Shown here in pieces: positions 9,661-18,818 of a stretch of 36,217 bases of DNA. Made by a program: the position numbers and the translations under genes. Source of the stretch: Stappia sp. (lineage in GTDB: Bacteria; Pseudomonadota; Alphaproteobacteria; Rhizobiales; Stappiaceae); the NCBI GenBank assembly GCA_002722295.1, contig PBLF01000009.1:23830-60046 (forward strand), given 5' to 3'. Numbering within the stretch: the first letter of the stretch is position 1; every line of letters starts with the position of its first letter. The notes under the pieces are model-generated. The model was not told the DNA's origin. It saw only the letters and a program-made list of their open reading frames with translations, and searched no databases.

Positions 9661-9812
9661 ACGTCTCGCTCCGACAAGCAGACGATCAAATGACGCGGCA
9701 TGAGTTCGACGAAAGCGGCCCCTAAACGTCAGGGAATTGCCCGTATTCCGCCCCATTCTTCCTCTAGGGCTTGCATGGCAGGCAGGAGATGAGGGTTTAC
9801 CTTTCATTAGGG

Positions 9813-9827
9813 TTGACGGTTCGTTAA
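9813..9827 (+). promoter_or_regulatory. CtrA-like box upstream of the envC-like gene
   Basis: TTGA-N7-TTAA (9813-9816 and 9824-9827) matches 7 of 8 bases of the CtrA consensus TTAA-N7-TTAA. It is embedded in an imperfect palindrome with 8-nt arms at 9810-9817 and 9823-9830 (one G-T pair). It lies 114 bp upstream of the chosen start codon. The match is direct; CtrA control is inferred from alphaproteobacterial biology. Confidence 0.4.
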
Positions 9828-9940
9828 CCCGGCTGGGGCAAGCTCACCACGATTTTGTCGCTCGCGATCGAGGCTCCTTCGAAGCCCGTGAAGACGACCG
9901 GGCGAAAGCTTGCGCCGCAGGGCGCGGGCCGGGGTGGTGG

Positions 9941-11431
9941 ATGCACGAGAACCAGAACGGACTCCTGCGAAGAAACATGAGACCGGGACGCGCGCCCGGT
10001 CACAGTCGTGCTGTTGCCGGACTGATGGCCGCAGTGATTGCAACGGGTGTCGTCACCATGACGGCGGGCATGCCCTCAAGCGACGCCTGGGCCCAGGACG
10101 GGGCCTCCGCCACGTCCGACGCCGCGCAAGGGCTTGAAGGCACGACGACGGACGACGGCGCCGCGGAACAAGGCGGCGAAACGACCGGGAGCGTGGCGGA
10201 CGATCTGACCGCCCCCGATGCGAAACTTTCCCTGGCCGAGCGAAAGGCCAGACGGGAAGCGGAACTGGCCAGATTGTCGGAAAACCTTTCGCTTTCGAGC
10301 GACAGGCAGGCAACCCTGGCCCGCGAGATACGCGCCATCGAGCGTGATCGACAGGCTCTGAACGCCGATCTGCTGCGCACGGCGCAGCGCGTGACGCGCC
10401 TGGAAGAGCAACTGGCGGCGACCGAGGACCGGTTGCGCCGCCTGGGAGAGAACGAGGACAAGGTGCGCGCCTCGCTGGTCGAACGTCAGGATGTTCTGGC
10501 CGAGGTCCTTTCCGCCCTGCAGCGGATCGGACGTCACCCGCCGCCTGCGCTTGCGGTGCGGCCGGAAGACGCGCTGTCCGCCGTGCGCGGCGCGCTGCTT
10601 CTGAACGCGGTGATGCCGGATCTCAACCTGGAAGCCCAGGCGCTGGCCAGCGACCTGGCCGCCCTGCGCCAGCTCAAGGTATCGAGTGCGGCGGAACGCG
10701 ACCGGCTGGTCGAGGATGCGCGCCGGCTCACCGAGGAGCGCACGCGCGTGGAGCTTCTCGTGGCGTCGAAGCGCCGCGAGCGCGAGACAAGCGAGGCACA
10801 GCTCTCCGACGAACAGGCGCGCTCGGAGGAACTGGCGCGTCAGGCGGGTACGCTGAAGGAGCTCATCGCAACGCTCGAGAGCGAAATCGAGAGCGCGCGC
10901 CGGGCGGCTGAGGAAGCGCGAACGGCCCGACCGGGCGGCAGGGACGTTGCGGGACGCAACGACCCCGGGCGTCTCGCCCCGGCCATGCCGTTCGTCGAGA
11001 CGAAAGGCACGCTGTCCATGCCGGTCACCGGCGCCGTGATGCGCGATTTCGGTGTGGACGACGGTTTTGGCGGACTGACGCAGGGGCGCTCGATCGCGAC
11101 CCGCGCAGGCGCCCAGGTGGTTTCGCCCGCGGACGGATGGGTGGTCTACGCCGGCCCGTTCCGATCCTACGGCCAGGTCTTGATCCTGAATGTCGGCGAC
11201 GGATATCATATCCTTCTTGCGGGCATGGACAGGACGAGCGTCGAGCAGGGGCAGTTCGTTCTTGCCGGCGAACCGGTTGCCGCGATGGGTGAAACGCGTG
11301 TGGCAAGCGCGGCAACACTTGATCTTTCGGCGCCCCAGCCGGTGCTTTATGTAGAGTTCAGAAAAGACGGCGTTTCGATCGATCCCACCGCCTGGTGGGC
11401 TCGGCCCGAAGAGGAAAAGGTTCGCGGATGA
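9941..11431 (+). CDS. EnvC-like murein hydrolase activator (degenerate LytM/M23)
   Basis: Periplasmic protein of 496 residues. A signal peptide ends near AWA/QDG at residue 51, and a long coiled coil spans about 85-335. A C-terminal LytM/M23-type domain lies at about 365-490. In active M23 peptidases zinc is held by HxxxD and HxH; here the equivalent stretches read GRSIATRAG, GYHILLAGM and LYVEFRKDG, so most ligands are missing. E. coli EnvC is likewise degenerate and activates cell-division amidases, so activation rather than hydrolysis is likely. The start at 9941 is a choice; ATG 9977 would still leave a signal peptide. It overlaps ctpA by ATGA. Together with ctpA and the YibQ-like gene it matches the envC-associated cluster of other Proteobacteria. 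Confidence 0.88.
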   Translation: MHENQNGLLRRNMRPGRAPGHSRAVAGLMAAVIATGVVTMTAGMPSSDAWAQDGASATSDAAQGLEGTTTDDGAAEQGGETTGSVADDLTAPDAKLSLAERKARREAELARLSENLSLSSDRQATLAREIRAIERDRQALNADLLRTAQRVTRLEEQLAATEDRLRRLGENEDKVRASLVERQDVLAEVLSALQRIGRHPPPALAVRPEDALSAVRGALLLNAVMPDLNLEAQALASDLAALRQLKVSSAAERDRLVEDARRLTEERTRVELLVASKRRERETSEAQLSDEQARSEELARQAGTLKELIATLESEIESARRAAEEARTARPGGRDVAGRNDPGRLAPAMPFVETKGTLSMPVTGAVMRDFGVDDGFGGLTQGRSIATRAGAQVVSPADGWVVYAGPFRSYGQVLILNVGDGYHILLAGMDRTSVEQGQFVLAGEPVAAMGETRVASAATLDLSAPQPVLYVEFRKDGVSIDPTAWWARPEEEKVRG

Positions 11432-12762
11432 TTCGGAAAGCTTCCCTCCTGCTGGTTGGCGCGCTCATCGGGGGCGCGACTGTGACCGCCCTTTCGCAGA
11501 TGCCGGTGCGTGTAAGCGGTGTTGCCAATGCGGCCGCCTCGGACACCTATCGGCAGTTGAACCTCTTCGGCGACGTGTTCGAACGCGTTCGCTCCGACTA
11601 TGTCGAGGTTCCCGACGACGCGGCGCTCGTCGAGTCCGCGATCAACGGCATGTTGAGCTCGCTCGACCCGCATTCGAGCTACCTGTCGCCGAAGCACTAT
11701 CGCGACATGCAGGTGCAGACGCGCGGCGAGTTCGGCGGGCTCGGCATCGAGGTCACCATGGAAGACGGCCTGGTGAAGGTCGTCACCCCGATCGACGACA
11801 CGCCGGCCTACAAGGCCGGTGTCCTTGCCGGCGACCTCATCACACATCTCGACGGGGAGCAGGTGCAGGGCATGACGCTCTCCGACGCCGTTGAGAAGAT
11901 GCGCGGTCCGGTCAACACCGAGATCGAGCTGACCATCCGCCGTGACGGTCAGGCCAAACCGGTGAAGCTCGATATCACGCGTGACGTGATCCGCATCCGC
12001 TCCGTGCGTCACCGTCAGGAAGGGGACGTGGCCTATGTGCGCGTCACCCAGTTCAACGAGCAGACGTACGACGGCGTCAAGGACGCCATGGACGAGATGG
12101 CCGAGAAGATCGGCAAGGACAAGCTCAAGGGTGTCGTGCTCGACCTGCGCAACAACCCGGGCGGATTGCTCGACCAGGCCATCGCGGTGTCGGACGCCTT
12201 CCTCGAGCGGGGCGAGATCGTCTCCACTCGCGGACGCAACACCGCCGAAACGCAGCGCTACAACGCCCGCTCCGGCGATCTGGCCGAGGGGCTTCCGGTA
12301 ATCGTGCTGATCAACGGCGGCTCCGCTTCCGCCTCGGAGATCGTGGCTGGCGCCCTGCAGGACCACAAGCGCGCGACGATCCTGGGCACCCGCTCCTTCG
12401 GCAAGGGGTCGGTGCAGACCATCGTGCCGCTCGGCGCCAACGGAGCGATCCGCCTCACGACGGCCCGCTACTACACCCCCTCGGGCGTGTCGATCCAGGC
12501 CAAGGGCATCACGCCGGACATCGAGCTTTTGCAGAAGCTTCCCGAGGAGCTGCAGAGCGAGGTTGTCGAGACCAAGGGCGAGGCCGGGCTGAAAGGCCAC
12601 CTCACCGGTGACGGCGAGGAAGCCTCGGGCAGCCAGGCCTATGTTCCGCCGGACCCGAAGGACGACGTGCAGCTCAAGTTTGCCCTCGACCTTCTCAACG
12701 GCGTGCAGGTCAACAGCGCCTTCCCGCCGGTGGGCGACGAGAAGGCCCAGGTCCCGAATTGA
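11428..12762 (+). CDS. ctpA: carboxy-terminal processing protease (S41)
   Basis: Periplasmic or inner-membrane-anchored S41 peptidase that trims or degrades envelope proteins from the C-terminus. In 444 residues: an N-terminal hydrophobic segment (about 5-22), an N-terminal helical part with GMLSSLDPHSSYL, a PDZ domain (about 98-176, GGLGIEV), and the protease core. The catalytic serine is Ser301 in GGSASASEI and the lysine is Lys326 in FGKGSVQ, giving the expected 25-residue spacing. It starts at 11428, with the ATG overlapping the stop of the EnvC-like gene. E. coli pairs EnvC-type amidase control with PDZ-protease control of hydrolases, so a shared role in septal wall remodelling is plausible. 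Confidence 0.95.
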   Translation: MIRKASLLLVGALIGGATVTALSQMPVRVSGVANAAASDTYRQLNLFGDVFERVRSDYVEVPDDAALVESAINGMLSSLDPHSSYLSPKHYRDMQVQTRGEFGGLGIEVTMEDGLVKVVTPIDDTPAYKAGVLAGDLITHLDGEQVQGMTLSDAVEKMRGPVNTEIELTIRRDGQAKPVKLDITRDVIRIRSVRHRQEGDVAYVRVTQFNEQTYDGVKDAMDEMAEKIGKDKLKGVVLDLRNNPGGLLDQAIAVSDAFLERGEIVSTRGRNTAETQRYNARSGDLAEGLPVIVLINGGSASASEIVAGALQDHKRATILGTRSFGKGSVQTIVPLGANGAIRLTTARYYTPSGVSIQAKGITPDIELLQKLPEELQSEVVETKGEAGLKGHLTGDGEEASGSQAYVPPDPKDDVQLKFALDLLNGVQVNSAFPPVGDEKAQVPN

Positions 12763-12782
12763 GGCCACCGGCCTGACGGTTC

Positions 12783-12825
12783 CGGCGCCCGGTCGTGCTC
12801 CTGCGGGAGACATGGCCGGGCGCCG
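12783..12825 (+). terminator. two-tier stem-loop after ctpA
   Basis: CGGCGCCCGG (12783-12792) pairs perfectly with CCGGGCGCCG (12816-12825). Its loop contains a second hairpin, CTCC-TGCG-GGAG (12799-12810). It lies 20 bp after the ctpA stop. No T-run follows, so it may be a processing or pausing structure rather than a full terminator. Confidence 0.45.
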
Positions 12826-13030
12826 CGTGATTCATGCCCTTGCGTTTCTGCGCGGAGCCTGGCGATGTCCCGGATCGGCACAATGCGGTTGGGACGAATC
12901 GCGAATTGGTCTAGATCTTGGTGGTGGAGCGTGGAAGATCGACCCTGCGCCCACGGACAGCGGTGGCGAACGACCCCGCCGAGAGGAATGCGACCGTCGT
13001 CTTGACGGATGCAAACGCGAGAGCTGAACG

Positions 13031-14209
13031 ATGGCGGGGAATGACCTGTCGGCTCCGCTGGGGCTGGGCAAACGTAGATACTTCAATCTTCCCCTGGGGC
13101 TGATCGGCGCCGGCCTCATTGCCGTTCTGGGAACCGGCGTGCTCGTCTGGATCAGTGCGGTCGATGATCCCTTCGGTGGCGAGCCAACGGCCACCGTTCC
13201 CCTTGAGCGGTCCATCGACGGTCTTTCGGCCCGCGATTTCGGCGTGGTCGAGATCCGGCCTGCCCTCAACGACGGGCTGTCCGATCCCGGCTCGGCGCGC
13301 GCGGCGCGCGAGGAGAAAGGGCTCGGCCCCCGCTTCGAACCCAAGAACGTCGCCGAGACGGCCGATACACCGCCCGTGCAGACCCGACAGGCGAATGGTG
13401 GTCTGTCGATCCGTCCCGATGCACGCGTGACCGAGCGCGGCCCGCACGGCGACCTGCCGATCGTGTCCGACCAGGGCTTGCGACCGCTCGACATCTATGC
13501 CCGCCCGGCAAGCGAGACCTATACTTCCGTTCCCAAGATCGCGATCGTGGTCGGCGGCCTCGGCCTGTCACAGACCGGCACGCAGAACGCCATCGAGAAG
13601 CTTCCCGCCGACGTGACGCTCGCCTTCGCGCCCTATGGCTCCAGCCTTGACCGCTGGATGCAGAAGGCACGCCAGGAAGGTCACGAGCTTCTCATGCAGC
13701 TCCCCATGGAGCCGTTCGACTATCCCGATAACGATCCGGGCCCGCACACCCTTCTCGTCAATCACACGAACCAGGAAATGACCGACCGTCTCTCCTGGCT
13801 TCTGGCCCGCATGACCAACTACGTCGGCGTCATGAACTACATGGGCGCACGCTTCACCGCGTCCGAGCCCTCGCTGCAGCTCTTCATGAAGGAAGTCACG
13901 AGGCGGGGGCTGATGTATGTCGATGACGGCACGTCGTCGCGCAGCACGGCGGCTGCAACGGCGAGTGGTCTGCGCACGCCCTTCTCGCGCTCTGATATCG
14001 TCATCGACGATGTTCCCCGTCCCAAGGACATCGCCGCACGGCTGCTGCAGCTCGAGGGAACCGCGCGTGCGCAGGGAATAGCGGTTGGCGTCGCGACGGC
14101 GTTGCCCGTCACCGTCGAGGAGCTCGTGCGCTGGTCGAAGGATCTCGAGGAACGCGGGCTGCAGCTCATCCCCGTCAGCGCGTCGATCGACCGAAGCCGC
14201 CAGCCCTGA
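13031..14209 (+). CDS. divergent polysaccharide deacetylase family protein (YibQ-like)
   Basis: Protein of 392 residues with a membrane segment at about 19-42, a low-complexity linker to about 150 and a C-terminal divergent polysaccharide deacetylase domain (about 160-390). Landmarks are KIAIVVGGLGLSQTGTQNAI, LAFAPYGSSLDRW, HELLMQLPMEPFDYP, MNYMGARFT and YVDDGTSSRS. In homologues the first strand usually carries Asp-Asp (IVIDDxG); here it reads VVGGLG, so a metal-ligand position appears changed. The family often sits after envC and ctp genes, as here. Substrate and activity are unknown; location should be periplasmic and membrane-anchored. The ribosome-binding site is weak. Confidence 0.87.
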   Translation: MAGNDLSAPLGLGKRRYFNLPLGLIGAGLIAVLGTGVLVWISAVDDPFGGEPTATVPLERSIDGLSARDFGVVEIRPALNDGLSDPGSARAAREEKGLGPRFEPKNVAETADTPPVQTRQANGGLSIRPDARVTERGPHGDLPIVSDQGLRPLDIYARPASETYTSVPKIAIVVGGLGLSQTGTQNAIEKLPADVTLAFAPYGSSLDRWMQKARQEGHELLMQLPMEPFDYPDNDPGPHTLLVNHTNQEMTDRLSWLLARMTNYVGVMNYMGARFTASEPSLQLFMKEVTRRGLMYVDDGTSSRSTAAATASGLRTPFSRSDIVIDDVPRPKDIAARLLQLEGTARAQGIAVGVATALPVTVEELVRWSKDLEERGLQLIPVSASIDRSRQP

Positions 14210-14341
14210 CGGGCGGTGGCTGCGACAGATGCCCGCGACCGGTGTTCGTGACAGTCGGACCCGATTGAACGCCCCCCGCCCTCCGGTCTATCAAGAGCGC
14301 ATCCAGACGCGTTCGCGCGCCCGTCCAGCACGAGGCCCCTC

Positions 14342-14833
14342 ATGCCCACCTCCCGCCCCTACCGGCCCTGTGTCGGCATCATGCTCCTCAACGCCCAGGG
14401 TCTCGTGTGGATCGGAAAGCGCGAGCCCTCCACCGGCACCGATCCGCAATTCTGCTGGCAGATGCCCCAGGGGGGAATCGATGCCGGCGAAGACCCTCTC
14501 ACGGCCGCTCGCCGGGAGCTCTACGAGGAAACCTCGGTGCGCTCCGTGAGCCTCGTGGCCGAGGCGCCAGGCTGGTTCGACTACGATTATCCCGCTGACG
14601 TACAGGCCAACAAGCGGACCGCGAAATACCGTGGCCAGACACAGAAGTGGTACGCCTTCCGCTTCGAGGGCGAGGAGAGCGAGATCGACATCCTGACCCC
14701 GCCGGACGGACACCGTCCGGAATTCTGCGACTGGCGATGGGCCAACGCGAGCGAGGTTCCAGGGCTTGTGATCCCGTTCAAGCGTCCGGTTTACGACAAG
14801 GTCATGCGCGCCTTTTCGCCCTTCACCGCTTGA
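14342..14833 (+). CDS. rppH: RNA pyrophosphohydrolase (Nudix)
   Basis: Removes pyrophosphate from the 5' triphosphate end of RNA, starting decay; relatives in Bartonella (IalA) also cleave diadenosine polyphosphates. The 163-residue protein opens [21 protein letters not shown]. The Nudix box (residues 44-66) has the full G-x5-E-x7-R-E-L-x-E-E pattern: Gly44, Glu50, Arg58, Glu59, Glu62, Glu63. FCWQMPQGG and the C-terminal [12 protein letters not shown] are also family features. It ends converging on queG, with an 11-bp overlap (14823-14833) of the two coding ends. Confidence 0.95.
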   Translation: MPTSRPYRPCVGIMLLNAQGLVWIGKREPSTGTDPQFCWQMPQGGIDAGEDPLTAARRELYEETSVRSVSLVAEAPGWFDYDYPADVQANKRTAKYRGQTQKWYAFRFEGEESEIDILTPPDGHRPEFCDWRWANASEVPGLVIPFKRPVYDKVMRAFSPFTA

Positions 14834-15983
14834 GGGCGTTTAAGGCGGAGGCCCATTCTGCCAGGGCGTCCGGGTCCCTCTCGGCGGGAGCGAATTCGGC
14901 GTGAAGGGCCTGGAACCGCTCTGGCCGCTCGAGACGGGACAGCGCCCAGACGGCCGCGCCGCGCACCAGGGCGGATTCGTCTTGAAGCAATGACGCGACC
15001 TTCTCGCGCAATGCCTGATCCGCCGAATTACCTGCCGCGATCAGCACGTTTCGCAAGAAACGGTCGCGGCCGATGCGCTTGATCGGCGAGCCCGAGAACA
15101 GGGTCCGAAAGCCCGTGTCATCAAGGTCCAGCAGGCTCGCCAGATCCGGCGCGCGCAAATCGTCACGCGCTACAAGCTTCGCCTCCCGGGCGGCCTGCGC
15201 GAACTTGTTCCACGGGCACGCGGCCAGACAATCGTCACAACCGTAGATGCGGTTGCCCATCGCAACACGAAACCGCTCCGGGACAGGCCCCTTGTGCTCG
15301 ATGGTGAGATAGGAAATGCAGCGGCGCGCATCGAGCCTGTAGGGCGCGGGGAAGGCGTCGGTCGGACAGGCGTCGAGACAGGCGCGGCAGGAACCGCAAT
15401 GATCCCGCTCGGGCTCGTCCGCGGGCAAAGGCAGATCGGTGAAGATCTCCGCAAGGAAAAACCAGGATCCGAGCCGGCGCGAGACGAGGTTGGTGTGCTT
15501 GCCCTGCCAGCCGAGCCCGGCAACCTCCGCAAGCGGCTTCTCCATCACCGGGGCCGTGTCGACGAAGACCTTCACCTCACCGGCATGACCCGCGCGACGC
15601 GCGTCGGCGAGCAGGTGCTGGGCCAGTTCCTTGAGCTTGCCCTTGACCACATCGTGGTAGTCGCGGTGGCGCGCATAGACGGAAATCGCCGCCCGGTCGG
15701 GACGGGAGAGCACGGCAAGTGGGTCCTCGTCGGGGCCATAGGAAAAAGCCAGCGTGACAATTCGGCGGGCGTCCGGCCAGAGCGCGCGCGGCGCACCGCG
15801 ACGCTCCGCCGTTTCCTCCATCCAGTCCATCGTCGCGTGATGGCCGTCCGCCAGGAAACGCTCCAGACGCGCCGGCGCTTCCGGGATGCCGCGTGCATCG
15901 GCAATCCGGCAATCGGAGAAGCCGAGGCGTTCCGCCTTCGTGCGGAGCGAGGCGACCAGACGCTCGCCAATGCGTGGGGTCAG
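14823..15983 (-). CDS. queG: epoxyqueuosine reductase
   Basis: Cobalamin- and iron-sulphur-dependent enzyme that reduces epoxyqueuosine to queuosine in tRNA, the last step of the pathway. The 386-residue model has the N-terminal DUF1730 part with YARHRDYHD and [13 protein letters not shown]. Two 4Fe-4S motifs follow, [12 protein letters not shown] (about 196-207) and [10 protein letters not shown] (about 249-258), then C-terminal HEAT-like helices. No ATG, GTG or TTG exists in frame near the expected N-terminus. The model starts at CTG (15983-15981), which overlaps the upstream stop as CTGA; ATT at 15971 or GTG at 16082 inside the upstream gene are alternatives. The gene is solid; the start is not. 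Confidence 0.9.
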   Translation of the reverse strand: MTPRIGERLVASLRTKAERLGFSDCRIADARGIPEAPARLERFLADGHHATMDWMEETAERRGAPRALWPDARRIVTLAFSYGPDEDPLAVLSRPDRAAISVYARHRDYHDVVKGKLKELAQHLLADARRAGHAGEVKVFVDTAPVMEKPLAEVAGLGWQGKHTNLVSRRLGSWFFLAEIFTDLPLPADEPERDHCGSCRACLDACPTDAFPAPYRLDARRCISYLTIEHKGPVPERFRVAMGNRIYGCDDCLAACPWNKFAQAAREAKLVARDDLRAPDLASLLDLDDTGFRTLFSGSPIKRIGRDRFLRNVLIAAGNSADQALREKVASLLQDESALVRGAAVWALSRLERPERFQALHAEFAPAERDPDALAEWASALNALKR

Positions 15984-16672
15984 AAGTCCAGGTCCGCGTA
16001 GCTCGCCGCCGCCGGCATCCCCAGGATCTTTTCCGCCAGCAGCGGACGGAAGCTTGGCCGGGATTTGATGCGGGCGTACCACGCCTTCACGTTCTCCTCT
16101 TCCGCCCATGGCACTTCCCCGAGATAGTCGGCGCAGGACAACTCCGCCGCCACGGCGAAATCGGCAAAGGTCAGCCGGTCGCCGCCGAGCCAGTTCCGAG
16201 TCGCGGCAAGGTAGCCGAAGTACCTCAGGTGGTGCCCGATGTTGGCGCGGGCAACCCGGAGCACCGCCGAATCAGGCGATCCGCCTCCGACCGAGGCCGC
16301 CATCTCCTGCTTGTAGATCCGCTCGCGCACAAAGGGACCGACCACTTCGGAATCGAGCTTGTTGAGAGCCCAGTCGACCAGGCGACGCGTCTCCGCGCGC
16401 GCATCGGGATGATCGGGCATCAGGCGGCGGTCGCCGACGGCATACCCGCGCGTTTCGTCAAGATATTCCATGATCGCCAGCGCGCCGCAGATCGGCGGGC
16501 CGTCGTTTTCCTGCAGCACCGGAACGGTGCCGGCCGGATTCAGGATGAGGAAATCCCGCCTGCGCTCCCAAGGGCGCTCGGTGGCGAATTCCGTCTTCGC
16601 GCCGTATTCGGCCAGCACAAGCTGGACGAAGCGGGAGGCCGGCGAGAAAGGGTGGCGATAGAGGGTCAGCAT
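15980..16672 (-). CDS. glutathione S-transferase family protein
   Basis: Cytosolic GST-fold protein of 230 residues. The thioredoxin-like N-terminal domain begins [24 protein letters not shown] and carries the cis-proline glutathione-binding motif [14 protein letters not shown] near residue 50. The C-terminal all-helical domain contains [17 protein letters not shown], the usual N-capping box region. The substrate is unknown. ATG at 16672 is preferred; an upstream GTG at 16693 would add seven residues. A perfect palindrome lies just upstream (16683-16698). Its stop overlaps the likely start of queG, so the two are probably co-transcribed. Confidence 0.88.
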   Translation of the reverse strand: MLTLYRHPFSPASRFVQLVLAEYGAKTEFATERPWERRRDFLILNPAGTVPVLQENDGPPICGALAIMEYLDETRGYAVGDRRLMPDHPDARAETRRLVDWALNKLDSEVVGPFVRERIYKQEMAASVGGGSPDSAVLRVARANIGHHLRYFGYLAATRNWLGGDRLTFADFAVAAELSCADYLGEVPWAEEENVKAWYARIKSRPSFRPLLAEKILGMPAAASYADLDF

Positions 16673-16682
16673 AACAGGATCG

Positions 16683-16698
16683 TAACCGAACACGGTTA
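16683..16698. promoter_or_regulatory. perfect palindrome upstream of the GST gene
   Basis: TAACCGAACACGGTTA has 6-nt perfect arms around a 4-nt centre, 10 bp upstream of the GST ATG and between the divergent GST and uppP genes. It looks like a small operator; no regulator is assigned. Confidence 0.35.
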
Positions 16699-16829
16699 AT
16701 CAAACGATGCGCTTGTGCGCCGCGAGCGGCCCGTATACGCCGAGCGGACGCACTGCACAACGCGGCTGTGGATGGCAGTGCGGCGCGATCGGCGCCTTGC
16801 CATGGGCCGAGCCCAGGAGATTTTCAGGA

Positions 16830-17636
16830 ATGACTTCTGACACGATTGTCGGCGCCCTCGTTCTCGGCCTCGTCGAGGGCCTCACGGAGTTCATCCCCGT
16901 TTCCTCAACGGGACACATCCTTCTGCTTGGACATTTCATCGGATTCGACAGCACCGGCAAGACGTTCGAAGTGCTGATCCAGCTTGGGGCGATCCTGGCG
17001 ATTCTCACCGTCTACGCCCAGCGCCTGACGCGTATCGCGCTCGCCCTGCCCAGCGACGCCAATGCAAGGCGCTTCGTCGCGGGCATTCTGCTCGCTTTCC
17101 TGCCGGCGGCCGTGATCGGCGTCCTGGCACACGGTTTCATCAAGTCCGTCCTGTTCGAGTCGCCGGCCCTCATCTGCACAACGCTTCTGGTCGGCGGCAT
17201 CATCCTGCTCTTCATCGACAGGATGCCGCTCAAACCGCGCTACAGCGACGCCATGGACTATCCGCTCTGGCTGTGCCTTGCGATCGGCTTCTGCCAGACG
17301 CTCGCCATGGTGCCCGGCGTATCGCGCTCCGGAGCGACCATCGCGGGCGCGCTTCTGCTCGGCACGGACAAGCGCTCGGCGGCCGAATTCTCCTTCTTCC
17401 TCGCAATGCCGACCATGGCAGGCGCCTTCGCGTACGATCTGTTCAAGAACCGCAACGCGCTTTCCTTCGATGACCTGACACTGATCGCGATCGGCTTCGT
17501 CGCGGCCTTCGTGACTGCTGTCTTCGTCGTGCGCGGGCTGCTGGACTTCGTCACGCGGCACGGCTTCGCCCCCTTCGCCTGGTGGCGCATTGCCGTCGGC
17601 CTGGCGGGCTTTGCCGGGCTTTATTTCGTCGGCTGA
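16830..17636 (+). CDS. uppP: undecaprenyl-diphosphate phosphatase
   Basis: Integral membrane enzyme (BacA family) that dephosphorylates undecaprenyl pyrophosphate, recycling the lipid carrier for peptidoglycan and other envelope polymers; high dosage is known to give bacitracin resistance. The 268-residue protein has about eight hydrophobic segments. Motif 1 is [15 protein letters not shown] (about 15-29, with Glu16 and Glu20) and motif 2 is PGVSRSGAT (162-170), which together form the active site. AGGAGA at 16815-16820 supports the ATG at 16830. The 3' end overlaps the convergent WYL regulator by 16 bp. Confidence 0.96.
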   Translation: MTSDTIVGALVLGLVEGLTEFIPVSSTGHILLLGHFIGFDSTGKTFEVLIQLGAILAILTVYAQRLTRIALALPSDANARRFVAGILLAFLPAAVIGVLAHGFIKSVLFESPALICTTLLVGGIILLFIDRMPLKPRYSDAMDYPLWLCLAIGFCQTLAMVPGVSRSGATIAGALLLGTDKRSAAEFSFFLAMPTMAGAFAYDLFKNRNALSFDDLTLIAIGFVAAFVTAVFVVRGLLDFVTRHGFAPFAWWRIAVGLAGFAGLYFVG

Positions 17637-18643
17637 CGCTGGCTGGGCGCATAGGCGCCGGCCATCGCGGCGAGCTCGGCCGCAAGGCGGTTTCTAAGGT
17701 CCGGTGGCGACAGAAGCTCCGCGCCGGGCCCCAGCCAGCGCGCCAACGGCAGGATGATCGCCGGATCGCGGCTCGGTATGCGCACATGCAGCCGACCGGG
17801 TCCGGCAGGCTCCACGGTGGCATGACGGTAGTACCAATCGCGGGCCAGGCGCCCCGCCTGCGCCTCCCCCATTTCCAGAACGCTCACGGTTCCCTCGTCC
17901 TCCCACCGGCGCATGGCGCGCGACAGCCACTTGCGCCCGATCTGGCTTTCCACCGACAGATCGGCACGGGAGCGAAACCCCATGCCACTCACCACCGCCT
18001 CGCGCACCCGGTCGGCCCGCATGAAGCGCTCGCCATCCTGATCGACGTCATGGCCATAGAGATACCAGCGGTCCCGGTCGAAGAGGATGCCATGCGGCTC
18101 GAGGTCGAACTCGGCAACCCGCCCCCTGTACGGGTTTTCATGCGACAGCCTCACCCGGCGGCCTGCAAGCATTCCGTTCAGAAAGGCGTCCACGGCCGCC
18201 TGCATCCGGCCGGGATGCACGGCATCCGGCTCGGGATGGAAGATGTCGACAGGCGGCTTCTCGATCCCGACGATACGGCTGCCTTGGGCAAACACCTCAC
18301 GTGCCGGACGCGGCAGGGACGCAAGGAGCTTTGCCTGAGCTGTATCGAGGTCGGAGAGCAGTGGCGTCGCATTGAGACCACGGGCAAGAGCCAGTGCAAC
18401 GAGAAGGGCCGCCGTCTCGCTGCGTGTCAGGGCGACCGGTGGCTGCAGGAAATCGCGGGCAAGCCTGTACCCGCCGTCCGTTCCTCGTTCGGCCTCGACC
18501 GGAATGCCGAGCGCAAGCAGGCGGTCGACATCCCGGTAGATCGTGCGCACGGACACCTGGAAGCGCTCGGCGAGTTCCGCCGCGCTGCGCTGGCCACCGC
18601 TCAGCAACAACAAGAGCCCGAGCGCCCGTTCGATCGCGTTCAT
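17621..18643 (-). CDS. YafY/DeoR-type transcriptional regulator with WYL domain
   Basis: DNA-binding regulator of 340 residues. The N-terminal winged helix-turn-helix spans about 1-60 ([24 protein letters not shown]). A central WYL domain (about 140-215, [15 protein letters not shown]) likely binds a ligand or nucleic acid, and a C-terminal WCX-type region holds [17 protein letters not shown]. The family is often self-regulated and controls a divergent neighbour. Here the divergent gene is a DUF1127 protein, with a perfect inverted repeat (18727-18748) between them. It is convergent with uppP. The effector is unknown. Confidence 0.9.
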   Translation of the reverse strand: MNAIERALGLLLLLSGGQRSAAELAERFQVSVRTIYRDVDRLLALGIPVEAERGTDGGYRLARDFLQPPVALTRSETAALLVALALARGLNATPLLSDLDTAQAKLLASLPRPAREVFAQGSRIVGIEKPPVDIFHPEPDAVHPGRMQAAVDAFLNGMLAGRRVRLSHENPYRGRVAEFDLEPHGILFDRDRWYLYGHDVDQDGERFMRADRVREAVVSGMGFRSRADLSVESQIGRKWLSRAMRRWEDEGTVSVLEMGEAQAGRLARDWYYRHATVEPAGPGRLHVRIPSRDPAIILPLARWLGPGAELLSPPDLRNRLAAELAAMAGAYAPSQRQPTK

Positions 18644-18726
18644 GCCGTTTCCCCTCCGCCGGTCACCCGCGCACCGGATGCGTTCGGCACACCTATTTTC
18701 GTCCTTGCGACATGAGAGGCAAACAA

Positions 18727-18748
18727 ACCTGACGCCCTGTTGTCAGGT
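18727..18748. promoter_or_regulatory. candidate operator of the WYL regulator
   Basis: ACCTGAC (18727-18733) and GTCAGGT (18742-18748) form a perfect 7-bp inverted repeat with an 8-bp spacer, about 80 bp from each of the two divergent start codons. YafY-type regulators are expected to bind such sites near their own gene; the pairing with this regulator is an inference from position. Confidence 0.5.
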
Positions 18749-18818
18749 ATGGTCCGCCATCCTTTCGACATCCCCCGCTTTTCACAGGAACAGGCGGGCA
18801 GCGCGAAAGGCAGACACA

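Noticed and set aside
14210..14341. Separate regulatory element before rppH
   Set aside because: No inverted repeat or promoter pair stood out in this short gap.
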